Shown here in pieces: positions 7,931 to 16,875 of a stretch of 64,000 nucleotides of DNA. The notes beneath the pieces were generated by a model. The model had not been told where the DNA came from, made no database searches, and saw nothing but the letters and a program-made list of their open reading frames with translations. The stretch is from Chloropicon primus (taxonomy: Eukaryota; Chlorophyta; Chloropicophyceae; Chloropicales; Chloropicaceae), in contig CP060757.1 in NCBI GenBank assembly GCA_023205875.1, positions 558,001 to 622,000 of the forward strand, written 5' to 3'. The position numbers and the translations under genes were made by a program. The number at the start of each line of letters is the position of its first letter. Position 1 is the stretch's first letter.

Positions 7931-8173
7931 GGGGTCGGTTGCTTTTCTTGCCGCCAAGAAAGAGATCGAATGAATGAAGCAAGAGAATTGATAAACGGCA
8001 CTGGTGACAAGAAGAGGGTCCCCTCATAAACACAGCCAATCTGTTTTTACAAATCTTTCGCAATGCTTCATCATCATCATCACCCGCGTTAGCGTCCTCC
8101 CTACCCCTCGAAAAACCAAAAAGTCTGCAAGTCTGACGGCGCAGGCCAGAGAGAGAGAGAGGGAGAGGGAAGG

Positions 8174-8620
8174 ATGAGGAAGGGCCCGGAGCGCTCGGGC
8201 AAACCCGGGCACTTGTCCGTCGAGGAGAGGAAGAGGAGGAAGAAGAATCTCCAGGAGCGGCAAAGGGCTCTGGAGAACAAGAAGGCAAGAGCGCTGAAAC
8301 AGATGGGCGTCGTTGCCTCAGGGCCAAGGGAAGGAGAGCCGAGGGAGGGCGAGGCGAGGGAGGGGAAGAGTCCACCGCCACGGCGCAGGGACCACCGGGG
8401 AAAGGCAGGCGTCGCCGACGGGGCCCAGAGGCCTCTTGGGGCCAAGCTTGGCAGGAAGACGGGGGAGCGGGACAGGAGGCTCAAGGTGAAGCACAAGCAG
8501 CAGCCTCCTCCGCATCAGAAGAAGGCCGCCGCGAAGACCAAGATGATGTACAAGAAGACGAGGAAGGGGCAACCGGTCATGAAGCACAGGATCGAGGACA
8601 TTCTCTCGAAGATCAGCTAA
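8174..8620 (+). CDS. Fyv7/CCDC59-like rRNA-processing protein
   Basis: 148 residues, very basic, from ATG 8174. The C-terminal motif YKKTRKGQPVMKHRIEDILS matches the end of the Fyv7/TAP26 (CCDC59) family (rRNA_processing, PF08524), small nucleolar proteins needed for small-subunit pre-rRNA processing. The N-terminal half has a charged helix (LSVEERKRRKKNLQERQ) followed by a Pro/Gly/Glu/Arg-rich linker near residues 50-90. It is a single exon. Its stop codon faces the kinesin stop with 64 bp between. Assignment rests mainly on the C-terminal motif and the overall composition. Confidence 0.7.
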   Translation: MRKGPERSGKPGHLSVEERKRRKKNLQERQRALENKKARALKQMGVVASGPREGEPREGEAREGKSPPPRRRDHRGKAGVADGAQRPLGAKLGRKTGERDRRLKVKHKQQPPPHQKKAAAKTKMMYKKTRKGQPVMKHRIEDILSKIS

Positions 8621-8684
8621 AGTCAACATTCTAGGTTTCGTTTGTTTACAGCTTGTATACGGACTACGTTTGTATATGTTTATC

Positions 8685-11072
8685 TCACAGGCTCATCGCA
8701 TTGACAGTTGCGGTGACAAGTTTAATCAGGGCGTCGACGTCCTTGATGATGTTCTCTTGCTCTGGGATGGCTTTGACCGACAGGTTCCTCCTCACGTCAT
8801 CCACGAGGGGCCTTATCTTGTGCCTCAGGATCGTTTTCAGCGCGGTCCTCTCCTTGCTGTTGTTCGCGACCTGCATCTGGAGCCTCTTGTAGCCCTCCAA
8901 GACGTTCGGGTTCGTGTTCTCAGCCTCCGAGGCCATGAGCTTGCTCTTGGCCAAGTTCTTGGGCTTGCCGGGCTTGCCACTCGTGTTAGAGGCTTCGCTC
9001 GCCTTGGAACCGTTCTGCCTGACGGCCTCAGCCGCCGTCTCCTCGATGCCCTCCGTGCCGGTGGCCTTGTCCACCAGCTGCTGCTGCTGCTGCTGGGGAG
9101 GCTTGGACGAGGTCTCCGCCTTCCTGAGTTTGTTGACCTGAGCGTTCGACTTCCTGATGGAGATGAGCTCGGCGGTTCTGTGGTCCAGCGCGTCCTCCAG
9201 CTGGCGTTGGTGCTGGTCGTAGGCCTGGAGCTCCTCCTGGAGGTACAGGATCTGCTCGTCCCTTTCGTTAAGCCTCGAAGTGAGAGCGATCATGATGTCC
9301 CTCTGCTTGAGAAGAAGCTGCTTGTACCTGTCGATCTGCGCCTTGTTCTCTCCAACGTTGGTGAGCTCGCTCTCCAGCTCCTTGATCTTCATCTCGTACT
9401 CGGACCGGATCCTGTCGTGCTCCTTCTGAAGCATCTCCCTGAAGGCGTGCGTCTCTTGGATGTTCGTGGTTTGACCCCCGATGACAATCTGTCCCTGCAT
9501 GTCGGAGATCCTGTCCTCCAACTTTCTCTTCTCCTCCTTTTCCCTCAAGATCTCCCTGGACTGGGCCTCCAAGGCGACCATGGCCGCGAGCTTGTCCTGC
9601 TCGGCCTTTCGCCTCTCCTCCTCCAGCTCAAGCAGCTTCCTGCGGTCCACGAGGCCCTTTGACTTCTGCGAGAGCTCCGACCTCAGCTTCTTCAGCTCGG
9701 CCTCGTACTTCTGGAGCAAGGCCTTCTGGTCGAGATCCTCGTTCACGTAGGCGTCGTTCCTGATGTACTTGGCCCTGTGGGCGAACTTCAGGGTCGAGAG
9801 GGACTCCGCGTAACTGCTGGGCAGCGGGCTGACCGTGGCGATCATGGTGGTCTTGCAGTTTCCTCCCAAGCTGTCTTGCAAGATTCGGGTGAGTTTGGAG
9901 TCCCTGTACGGGATGTGCTTCTGTGGACCTTGAGGCCCGGTCAGGCAAGATATCACCTTTCCCAAGGCGGAGAGACTTTTGTTGATCTTCTTGCACTCCT
10001 CCAGCCTCTTTCCCGCCGCTCCCGTGACGTTCACCCTCTCCGAGCCAGCCAGGTCCACCAGGTTCAGCTTGCCCACTTGCACCTTCTTGGGGTTGGCGGC
10101 GTAGGCCCGGCCAGCCGGGCTCGCGGAAGGCGAAAGCTCCTGGGAAGACTCGCAGCTCTCCGTGGTGATGATGAAGATGGCGTGACTCCTCGACGAGAGC
10201 TCGTTTATTCTCGTCGCTCCCGTTGCTCTCCTCGCCGCACCCTCGCTCACGAGGGACATGGCCTCCCCCGGGCTCCTCACTACCCACTCCGACAAGCCCT
10301 CCACGAACAGTCCTCTCTTCTTCTCCTCCCTGATCGCCAAGTTGCTTCTGTCGGGCTTGAGCAGGTCCGAGATCTGCTCGTTGTAGATCTGCAGGTACGA
10401 CACGCGGACCAGGTACTTTTTGGACAGGGACTCGAAACCACCGGACGCTCCGCCGTTGTTCCGAATGTAGCTGAAGATGTCGTCCACGGCCCGGGGAATG
10501 ACTCCCCTCTCGCTGCTTCTGGCCGAAAGGACGCTGCCTTGCATGGTGTGGGTCTTACCACTACCCGTCTGGCCGTAAGCGAGCACGGTTCCGTTGTAAC
10601 CCTGCACAGTGGACAGGACCACGCCCTTGGCGCACGTGTTGTACATCTCCCCCTGCTTCACCTGGGGAGGAAGCACTGTGTCGAAAGTGAACTTGTACAT
10701 GTTGAGGAGACCGCTGGTGGAGTGGTTCCCCTCCCACAAGTTGACCCCGCCCTCGAAGAGGGTGACGACTTTGTTCTTCTCCACGACCACGGAAGGCCCG
10801 GGCTCGCAGTGACCCCTCAGCTGGGAGCTCAGCCTCATATGGCCGTCCTCGTTTATGCGCTTGTATATCGACTGCTCCCTCTCTATCTCCACGTCCAGCG
10901 GGGGTCGAACTCGAATGATGACCTTGAAGTTCTGCCTCGACTTGGACTCCTTCTTGGCCTCCCTCTTCCCCGCCTCCTCCCCCTCCATCCTGGCACCCGC
11001 CTCCTCCTGCCACCTGCCAGACTGGAGTGCCGCCTCTCTCTTCATCCTATCGACTCCTCCCAAGCCCTGCAT
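8685..11072 (-). CDS. Kinesin with N-terminal motor and coiled-coil tail
   Basis: 795 residues from ATG 11072. The motor spans about residues 45-410: strand KVIIRVRPP, P-loop AYGQTGSGKTHT near 167, switch I NELSSRSHAIF near 290 and switch II VDLAGSERV near 344, with SLSALGKVISCL and IPYRDSKLTRILQDSLGGN further on. A neck and long coiled coil follow (about 435-640), rich in heptad-like Leu/Glu/Lys. The tail has a Gln run and a small helical C-terminal region (about 690-790). All ATPase motifs are intact, so an active plus-end motor is expected. I could not place it in a subfamily with confidence; no pleckstrin, armadillo or FHA domain is visible. It is divergent from the CLC gene across a 585-bp spacer. 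Confidence 0.9.
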   Translation of the reverse strand: MQGLGGVDRMKREAALQSGRWQEEAGARMEGEEAGKREAKKESKSRQNFKVIIRVRPPLDVEIEREQSIYKRINEDGHMRLSSQLRGHCEPGPSVVVEKNKVVTLFEGGVNLWEGNHSTSGLLNMYKFTFDTVLPPQVKQGEMYNTCAKGVVLSTVQGYNGTVLAYGQTGSGKTHTMQGSVLSARSSERGVIPRAVDDIFSYIRNNGGASGGFESLSKKYLVRVSYLQIYNEQISDLLKPDRSNLAIREEKKRGLFVEGLSEWVVRSPGEAMSLVSEGAARRATGATRINELSSRSHAIFIITTESCESSQELSPSASPAGRAYAANPKKVQVGKLNLVDLAGSERVNVTGAAGKRLEECKKINKSLSALGKVISCLTGPQGPQKHIPYRDSKLTRILQDSLGGNCKTTMIATVSPLPSSYAESLSTLKFAHRAKYIRNDAYVNEDLDQKALLQKYEAELKKLRSELSQKSKGLVDRRKLLELEEERRKAEQDKLAAMVALEAQSREILREKEEKRKLEDRISDMQGQIVIGGQTTNIQETHAFREMLQKEHDRIRSEYEMKIKELESELTNVGENKAQIDRYKQLLLKQRDIMIALTSRLNERDEQILYLQEELQAYDQHQRQLEDALDHRTAELISIRKSNAQVNKLRKAETSSKPPQQQQQQLVDKATGTEGIEETAAEAVRQNGSKASEASNTSGKPGKPKNLAKSKLMASEAENTNPNVLEGYKRLQMQVANNSKERTALKTILRHKIRPLVDDVRRNLSVKAIPEQENIIKDVDALIKLVTATVNAMSL

Positions 11073-11657
11073 TTTCCTTTCTCAGCAGACACGCAATCCC
11101 CTTCCCTATACGAGGCGGGAGAGGACCCACCGCAGCAAGCAAGCAAAGTGTCAACAACCCCGAGGAGGCTTCGACGACGCGACACGACAGACTTCTGTCG
11201 GACACAACTTGAAGGCAGGCAAGGACAGGCAAGGAAAGGATTCTCTCTCTCCCCCCCCCCAACCAAACGGCTCGCTCGTTAATCCTAATCAATGCCAAGA
11301 CAAAAGGGGAGGAGCAGAGCAAGAGGAGAGAGAGAGAGAGAGAGGGACTTCTTCTCTTCTCTTCTCTTCTCTCAGAACAAAGGCAAACCTTTCCGCGGGG
11401 AAACAGGAGGAGGAGGAGACTGGACTGAGCTTTGGGTTTGGTTCTCTTCCTTGCCGAGATCCATCCATCCATCGTAAAGCAAAGTCCAGCCCTCCCCTTT
11501 GATGAACGGAAAAGTTTTCCTTGGGATCAGCGCTTCCAGAGGAGGAAGAGGAGGATCTGGGAAAAGCAGGATCACATGGATGGAGGGAGGGGAGGGGATG
11601 GTGATGACGGTGGGTGACGAGATGAGGGGGAGGTGAGGGGGACACGAACGCGGGGTA
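11073..11657. promoter_or_regulatory. Divergent spacer kinesin / CLC
   Basis: 585 bp between the two start codons with no supported gene. It contains a GA run at 11325-11345 and five TCTCT units at 11349-11372. It presumably holds both promoters; I recognise no specific element. Confidence 0.5.
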
Positions 11658-13526
11658 ATGCTGCTTGGAGCCTCGATCTTGTCATTGGGAAGGGGTTGGC
11701 CGACGCGGCGCCCCTTGGGAAGGGGGAAAGGACGGGGAGTGTTGGTGCCTCCTCCTCCTCCTCCTCCTCCTCTTCGGTGTCCCGGTCCCTCCTCCGTGCC
11801 GTCGTCGCGCGTCGTCGTCGTCGCGAGGGCGGACGCCAGGGAGCAAGGGAAGGAGGACTTGATCCTCGAGCCCGATTCGAAGGTCCTCTTCGTGGCGTGT
11901 CTGACGGGCCTGTGGACCGGCTCTGGAGTGGTTGCCTTGAATCGAGCCATCCATGCGGTGGAGGACGCCACGGACGCGCTGGGCGACGCGCTTCCAGGCC
12001 CCGGGGCGCTTCTCGTGCCGGTGATCGGCGGGGTGACCGTGTCGCTGATCCAGGTGTTGATGAATGGTCGTGAGGGGCTCGCGGGGAAGATGAGGGCGGT
12101 CCTCGACCCGGTTCTCGCCGCGGTCACGTTGGGGACGGGCTTCAGCCTCGGGCCGGAGGGCCCCAGCGTGGAGATAGGAAAGTCTCTGGCGAAGACCTTC
12201 AGGCGTCGGGCCATCCCGGAGAGGTGCTTCACCGCCCTGCTGGCGGCCGGGTCTGCCGCTGGAATCTCCGCGGGGTTCAACGCCCCAATCTCCGGAGTGT
12301 TCTTTGCTCTGGAGACGGTCCTGGAGAGGGAGACCTCGCAGGCGCGGAAAGCCAAGGCGGGGGACGCTCCCCCCCCCCCGAAGGAGGCCTTGGACCTCGC
12401 GGTCGTCACCCTTGCGAGCGTCCTCGCCGCAATCGTGTCGCAGATTGGGCTGGGCGCGGAGCCCGCCATGTCGATCCCAGAGTACCGGCTCGGCACCTAC
12501 GTGGATTTTCCGCTGTACCTCGTCTTGGGCTTTCTCTCGGGCGGTGTCAGCGTCGCCTTCACGAAATCCGTCTCGTGGTTCGACGAGTCCCTGGCGAGCC
12601 GCGACATTCCCAGGGAGGCGCTTCCAGTCTTCGGGGGGATCGCAATGGGCTTGATCGCTTGCTACGTCTCTCCCGAGGTCACGTACCAAGGGTTCGAGAA
12701 CTTCAACAAGATTTTGAGCGACACGGGGAGCTTCACCATTCCTGCTTTGGGTGTCATCTGCCTCTCCAAGATCGTGGCGACCTCCATCTCCAAGGCCTCG
12801 GGGCTTGTTGGAGGGATTTACGCGCCCACCCTCTTTCTCGGGGCCGCGACCGGCTCGCTCTACGGGAAGCTCCTCGACAACGTGTTTGTCGGGACACCGC
12901 TAGAGAATTTGGTCGCAGGGCAAGAGTCTTTTGCTCTGGTGGGGATGGCCAGCACCCTGTCAGCGGTCTGCAGGGTTCCGCTCACGTCCACGCTCTTGCT
13001 CTTCGAGCTGACAAGGGATTATAGCCTCATTCTGCCCACGCTTGGGGGCGTAGCCCTCTCCTTCCTGTTCGTGTCGTCCTCGGAGGGGTCCTCCCTGTTC
13101 TCCTCGCCGGCCAGGCCAGGAGAGCTGCCCGCCGCCTCAGGTGACGCGGTGATTGCCGCTGCCCCGGCGTCGGTCCCTGGCCTGGTCGTGGTTGGAGAAG
13201 ACGTTGAGGCCGCCGAGCTGCTTGGGCTGCTGGAAGACTGCTCCCGCCCTTACTTTGTCCAATATCGCGGCGGAGGAAACGGAGGTGGCCAGCGAACACC
13301 TCGCAGGATTGTGACTTCGGCTCGGGTGAGGGAGGCCCTCGTCGAGGCGACAGGGCCGATGGACAGGGCGGAAGTCGAGGAAATTCTGGCGCAGTGGGGC
13401 ACCGAGATTTTCCAGGTCGTGAGCCAAGAGGATGAAATCGGGTCCCTGCTGACGAGCGAGCCGAGCGACGAACTCTTCCTCGTGGTGGACCAGTCTTCGA
13501 ACCCAGTTGGAATTCTGCAGAAGTGA
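11658..13526 (+). CDS. Plastid-type CLC anion channel/exchanger (CLC-e/f-like) with CBS region
   Basis: 622 residues from ATG 11658. The first ~65 residues are a Ser/Arg/Pro-rich presumed transit peptide. About ten hydrophobic helices follow. The pore signature is GTGFSLGPEGPSVEIG near residues 155-170, the form found in plant thylakoid CLC-e and CLC-f rather than GREGP; the gating glutamate (GPEGP) is present. Other CLC motifs: GISAGFNAPISGVFFALE, LVGGIYAPTLFLGA near 385 and MASTLSAVCRVPLTS near 430. The C-terminus (about 510-622) resembles a CBS pair (RIVTSARVREAL, LFLVVDQSSNPVGILQ). CLC-e/f proteins are proposed to move chloride or nitrate across thylakoid or envelope membranes; transport direction is not deducible here. 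Single exon. Confidence 0.85.
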   Translation: MLLGASILSLGRGWPTRRPLGRGKGRGVLVPPPPPPPPLRCPGPSSVPSSRVVVVARADAREQGKEDLILEPDSKVLFVACLTGLWTGSGVVALNRAIHAVEDATDALGDALPGPGALLVPVIGGVTVSLIQVLMNGREGLAGKMRAVLDPVLAAVTLGTGFSLGPEGPSVEIGKSLAKTFRRRAIPERCFTALLAAGSAAGISAGFNAPISGVFFALETVLERETSQARKAKAGDAPPPPKEALDLAVVTLASVLAAIVSQIGLGAEPAMSIPEYRLGTYVDFPLYLVLGFLSGGVSVAFTKSVSWFDESLASRDIPREALPVFGGIAMGLIACYVSPEVTYQGFENFNKILSDTGSFTIPALGVICLSKIVATSISKASGLVGGIYAPTLFLGAATGSLYGKLLDNVFVGTPLENLVAGQESFALVGMASTLSAVCRVPLTSTLLLFELTRDYSLILPTLGGVALSFLFVSSSEGSSLFSSPARPGELPAASGDAVIAAAPASVPGLVVVGEDVEAAELLGLLEDCSRPYFVQYRGGGNGGGQRTPRRIVTSARVREALVEATGPMDRAEVEEILAQWGTEIFQVVSQEDEIGSLLTSEPSDELFLVVDQSSNPVGILQK

Positions 13527-13661
13527 GCTTAAACCGGGGCGCGCCTTCTTGTAACATAATACTTATAACTCTTGTTTTTGACCCCAAAGCTCCTCGTTTC
13601 CCGCCCTCGTCGCCTCTTTCCCTCCCAGTCGCTTCAGATCTCCTCTTCTCCTCTTATTAAC

Positions 13662-14249
13662 TTACTGTTTCCTGTAGATCACCTCCTCCTTCCCCGCCTT
13701 CTTTGCAGCGATCCTCGCAGCAGTGAAGAGGTAGTCGCTGAGCCTGTTCATGTACTGGCCCACCTCCTTCTGGATGTTCTCCTTGCGTATGAGCGGAACG
13801 ATCTTCCTCTCCGCCCGCCTGCACGTCGTCCGAGCCAGGTGGAGGAAGCTGGCCGCAAGCCCCCCCGACGGCAGAATGAAGTTCTTCAGAGGCGGGATCT
13901 CCGCGTCGTACGCGTCGATCCACTTCTCCAAGTCTTCCGTCGGCCCCGTAGGAAACACCACCCGCATCGACTTCTTCTCCGTGGCCCTCTCCGGGGGCGT
14001 CGCCACCGCAGATCCGACGTCAAGCAGACGAGACTGGATGGCCTCCAGCTGCTCACAGAGCTCGCTCGACCCCGGGAGCGTCGCGCAGTACTCCCTCGCG
14101 ATCCCGAGTTGGCTGTTCAACTCGTCCGTGTCCCCGAGGGCCTCGAACACCGCATCGCTTTTCTCGCGCCTCTCCCCCGTGTAAAGGGAACTCGTCCCCT
14201 CGTCCCCAGTCTTGGTATAGATCTTATAGGATCCCGACGATGACGTCAT
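13662..14249 (-). CDS. MMAB: ATP:cob(I)alamin adenosyltransferase, PduO/MMAB type
   Basis: 195 residues from ATG 14249, the first ATG in frame. The upstream in-frame Gly-Arg repeat, from an (CGCCCT)n tract at 14336-14362, has only a GTG and is probably 5' UTR. Motifs: IYTKTGDEGTSSLYTG near the start (ATP-binding loop), DELNSQLGIAREYC, the four-helix segment IPPLKNFILPSGG, and ARTTCRRAERKIVPL followed by YMNRLSDYLFTAAR. The enzyme makes adenosylcobalamin, usually in mitochondria for methylmalonyl-CoA mutase. Land plants lack B12 use, so this gene suggests an AdoCbl-dependent enzyme in the alga. The expected targeting peptide is short or missing with this start. Confidence 0.85.
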   Translation of the reverse strand: MTSSSGSYKIYTKTGDEGTSSLYTGERREKSDAVFEALGDTDELNSQLGIAREYCATLPGSSELCEQLEAIQSRLLDVGSAVATPPERATEKKSMRVVFPTGPTEDLEKWIDAYDAEIPPLKNFILPSGGLAASFLHLARTTCRRAERKIVPLIRKENIQKEVGQYMNRLSDYLFTAARIAAKKAGKEEVIYRKQ

Positions 14250-14482
14250 ATCCTCAAACAAACTCTTGGTCCTCCGAGGGCCCTTCCCAAAGAGACGCTC
14301 AGACAGATCCTCCCCCCTAATCTCCACCCTCCCTCGCCCTCGCCCTCGCCCTCGCCCTCTCACCCCCTTCTACGCCGGACTCCTCGCCCTCGCCCTCGCC
14401 CCTCCTCGCCCCTCGCTCTGCCCGAACTCGGCTGTTCTGACTGGCCCTTTTCCTTTCCTTTTATAACAGACCCGTGTCGGCC

Positions 14483-15973
14483 ATGACCAGTCGAGCTTGG
14501 TTGCGGAGGTCGTGCGGGAGCTCCGTGTGGAGGCGGGTTCCTTCTTCGGAGTGTCGACCGCGGCGCGGAGGTCTGTGTCTGTGGGCGACGCCTTCGCTGC
14601 GCGAGGAGGCGGTGCTCGTTCGCAGGAGGGGCTTGGTGGTGAGTGCTGGGGGGGGGGGGAGGACGACAGAGGGAGTGGGAGAGGGAGAGGGGAAGAAGGC
14701 CTCGCTTCCGTGTGCGGTTCTGAAGAAGGGCAAGGTGAACCTGTTCGAGCAGAACAGGAACCCGATAATCTATGGCGGAGCCGTGGAGAGGGTGGAGGAG
14801 GGGGAAGGACCAGGCCTCGATCCAGGAAAGCCTGTGTTCTTCTCGGATTGGAAAAGGAGGCTCCTGGGCTGGGGTTTCTACAATCCGACGTCCATGTACC
14901 GCTGCAGGATTATGGAGTTCGCCTCGGACGCCTCGTTTCGCGAGGACCTGTCCGCCGAGAGGATAGAGTCTTTCCTGGTGGAGAGGGTGAGGGAGGCCAT
15001 CGAGGCCAGGGCGAGAGTCGGGTTGCCTTCCGCGCACACGGACGTCTACCGATTGGTCAACAGCGAGGGGGACAACCTCAGTGGCCTCGTGGTGGACAAG
15101 TTCGGGAGTAGCCTTGTCGTGCAGAGCTCGGGGGCTTGGGTGGAGAGGCACAAGGCGGTGATAATGAAAGCTCTCGCGAGCGCCGTCGACGGCAGCGATA
15201 CGATCGCGTGGAGGTCGGACGTCGGCATCCTGAAGAAGGAGGGGCTCGACGTGGACGCCGATTTGGAGCTCTTTCAGGTCCATCGGGCGGACGAGGGGAT
15301 CTCCCTGCGGGAAGGGGGCGACGACGCGAGCCGGAAGGTCACCGTGACCGAGAACGGTGCTGCCTTCGCAGTTCGGATCGACATGCAGAAGACAGGTTTC
15401 TACTGCGACCAGAGGGCCAACAGGAGCTTTGTGAAAAAGGTTGCGAAGGGCAAATCTTGCCTGGACTTGTGTTGCTACACGGGCGGGTTTGCAGTAGCAG
15501 CGGCGATCGGGGGGGCATCGTCCGTCACCGGGGTGGACTCGTCCAGCACTGCGATTGAAATGGCAAACGAGAACGCGAAGCTCAACGGCGTGGACGCCGA
15601 ATTCGTAGAGGACGATATCTCGAAGTTCATGAGCAAGCACATCGAGCGTGGAGACGAGTGGGATCTCGTGGTCCTCGATCCGCCCAAGCTTTGCCCCAGC
15701 GCAAAGTTCATGAAGCAAGCGACGAGGAAGTACGAGAAACTCAACATGATGGCGATGCAACTGGTGGCGAAGGGCGGGGTCCTCGTCACCTGCAGTTGCT
15801 CCGGGGCGATGACGAGGGGCAACGCTTTCGTTCCGATGCTCACGAGGGCGGCCGCGAGAGTTGGGAGAGACGTGAAAGTGGTCAGGTTGGCGGGCGCCGC
15901 GGAAGACCACATGACGAGCCTCCGGTACCCAGAGGGGGAGTACCTGTCTGTCGTGACTTTGATTGTATCGTAA
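14483..15973 (+). CDS. RlmI-type rRNA (cytosine-C5) methyltransferase, plastid-targeted
   Basis: 496 residues from ATG 14483. The first ~70 residues are Arg/Ser/Gly-rich, consistent with organelle targeting. A PUA-like RNA-binding region follows (about 75-150, with KKGKVNLFEQNRNPIIYGGA), then an RlmI middle domain (YRLVNSEGDNLSGLVVDKFG) and a Rossmann methyltransferase. The SAM motif is CLDLCCYTGGFAVAAA near 325, the acidic strand is VTGVDSSS, and motif IV is VVLDPPKLCPS near 395. The TCSCSG motif near 440 holds the likely catalytic cysteine. Bacterial RlmI modifies C1962 of 23S rRNA; a plastid (or mitochondrial) large-subunit target is inferred. No intron. Confidence 0.85.
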   Translation: MTSRAWLRRSCGSSVWRRVPSSECRPRRGGLCLWATPSLREEAVLVRRRGLVVSAGGGGRTTEGVGEGEGKKASLPCAVLKKGKVNLFEQNRNPIIYGGAVERVEEGEGPGLDPGKPVFFSDWKRRLLGWGFYNPTSMYRCRIMEFASDASFREDLSAERIESFLVERVREAIEARARVGLPSAHTDVYRLVNSEGDNLSGLVVDKFGSSLVVQSSGAWVERHKAVIMKALASAVDGSDTIAWRSDVGILKKEGLDVDADLELFQVHRADEGISLREGGDDASRKVTVTENGAAFAVRIDMQKTGFYCDQRANRSFVKKVAKGKSCLDLCCYTGGFAVAAAIGGASSVTGVDSSSTAIEMANENAKLNGVDAEFVEDDISKFMSKHIERGDEWDLVVLDPPKLCPSAKFMKQATRKYEKLNMMAMQLVAKGGVLVTCSCSGAMTRGNAFVPMLTRAAARVGRDVKVVRLAGAAEDHMTSLRYPEGEYLSVVTLIVS

Positions 15974-16038
15974 CTTGAGCACGCCAAAGACTCTATTCCT
16001 TGGTTCTTCTCTTAATTTTTTAACTTTGAGCCGGTTAC

Positions 16039-16875
16039 TCAGTGGCACTCGCTACCGTGCGGAATCTCAAAGCCACAGGCGTTGCGCGCCACGACCTTCA
16101 GGTCCATCAGGGCTTGGCTTCCCCCCAGCGAGTTCACGACATCTCCCCTGCAAAAGCAGGAGCCGTCGAACCTGTTCATGCCCCTCAAAGCATCGCAGCA
16201 CGTCAGCACAAAGGGCAGCCCGGCCTCCTCCAGCCCGGCCTTCCACGTCGGCGCGCACTCGCTGGCGGCCCTCAGGGCGAGCTGGGAGCACACGGGGAAC
16301 GCGCCTCCCTCCCCGGAGTCCTCGCGCCCTAGCGCCTTTCGAGCGGCCGCCTGCTCGTCGATGGACTCGTACACCAAGAACGCTTGGTTGGCGATCCAGC
16401 TCTCGAGAACCTTTCTGGACCTCGCCTCGTCGCCGCGCGAGAGCGCGATCTCAGCCAGGAAAGGGAAGTTGGCGGCCGCGACCCTCGACTCGGTGCAGGA
16501 GTCCGTCGATCCCAGCCCAATCTGATCCAGGTGGCACCGCCGGGCGGACGCCTCCATGTCGAAGGGGACCTCCCTCCCGCGGGCGAAGATGTGCTCCTCC
16601 CCGCGGGGGTCCTCGGCCTTGCTCAGTAGGCACGGGCACGCCGTCGCCTCGTACGCCGCGACGGACGAGCAACACCTGAGCAAATCGGGGCCGTCCGCGC
16701 ACCCCTGGGCCACCATGGCCTCCATCGTCTCGCACGCCCTCTGCCTCAGCTCCTCGAGCTGCCAGGCCACACCATCGCCTTCCAAGGCCGCCACGCTCGT
16801 CGTCGTCGCGGGAGCCGAGATCCAGGCGGCAAGACACGCCACAAGCGCGAGCGAAATCGCTCCGCGAACCCTCAT
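16039..16875 (-). CDS. Secreted protein with two 8-cysteine-motif (nsLTP-like) repeats
   Basis: 278 residues from ATG 16875. Residues 1-32 form a signal peptide (MRVRGAISLALVACLAAWIS). Two cysteine patterns follow in the order C, C, CC, CxC, C, C. The first (about 44-130) has LLRCCSSV and ATACPCLLSKA. The second (about 195-275) has VCSQLALRAASEC, VLTCCDAL and GSCFCRGDVVNSL, ending NACGFEIPHGSEC. This is the eight-cysteine arrangement of plant non-specific lipid transfer and hydrophobic-seed proteins. A helical spacer separates the two repeats. Extracellular lipid or hydrophobic ligand binding is inferred from the pattern only. The start was picked because upstream in-frame codons would hide the signal peptide. 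Confidence 0.7.
   Translation of the reverse strand: MRVRGAISLALVACLAAWISAPATTTSVAALEGDGVAWQLEELRQRACETMEAMVAQGCADGPDLLRCCSSVAAYEATACPCLLSKAEDPRGEEHIFARGREVPFDMEASARRCHLDQIGLGSTDSCTESRVAAANFPFLAEIALSRGDEARSRKVLESWIANQAFLVYESIDEQAAARKALGREDSGEGGAFPVCSQLALRAASECAPTWKAGLEEAGLPFVLTCCDALRGMNRFDGSCFCRGDVVNSLGGSQALMDLKVVARNACGFEIPHGSECH

Noticed and set aside
5525-7957. An 810-residue open frame antisense to the FAS1 gene
   Set aside because: It has regular Gly/Val/Asp-rich composition, mirrors the FAS1 repeats exactly, and arises because GC-rich codons rarely create stops in the opposite frame. No family motif is visible.
14250-14363. An N-terminal (GR)n extension of the cobalamin adenosyltransferase
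   Set aside because: It has no ATG and is coded by a CGCCCT hexamer repeat. The first ATG at 14249 gives a normal-length enzyme.
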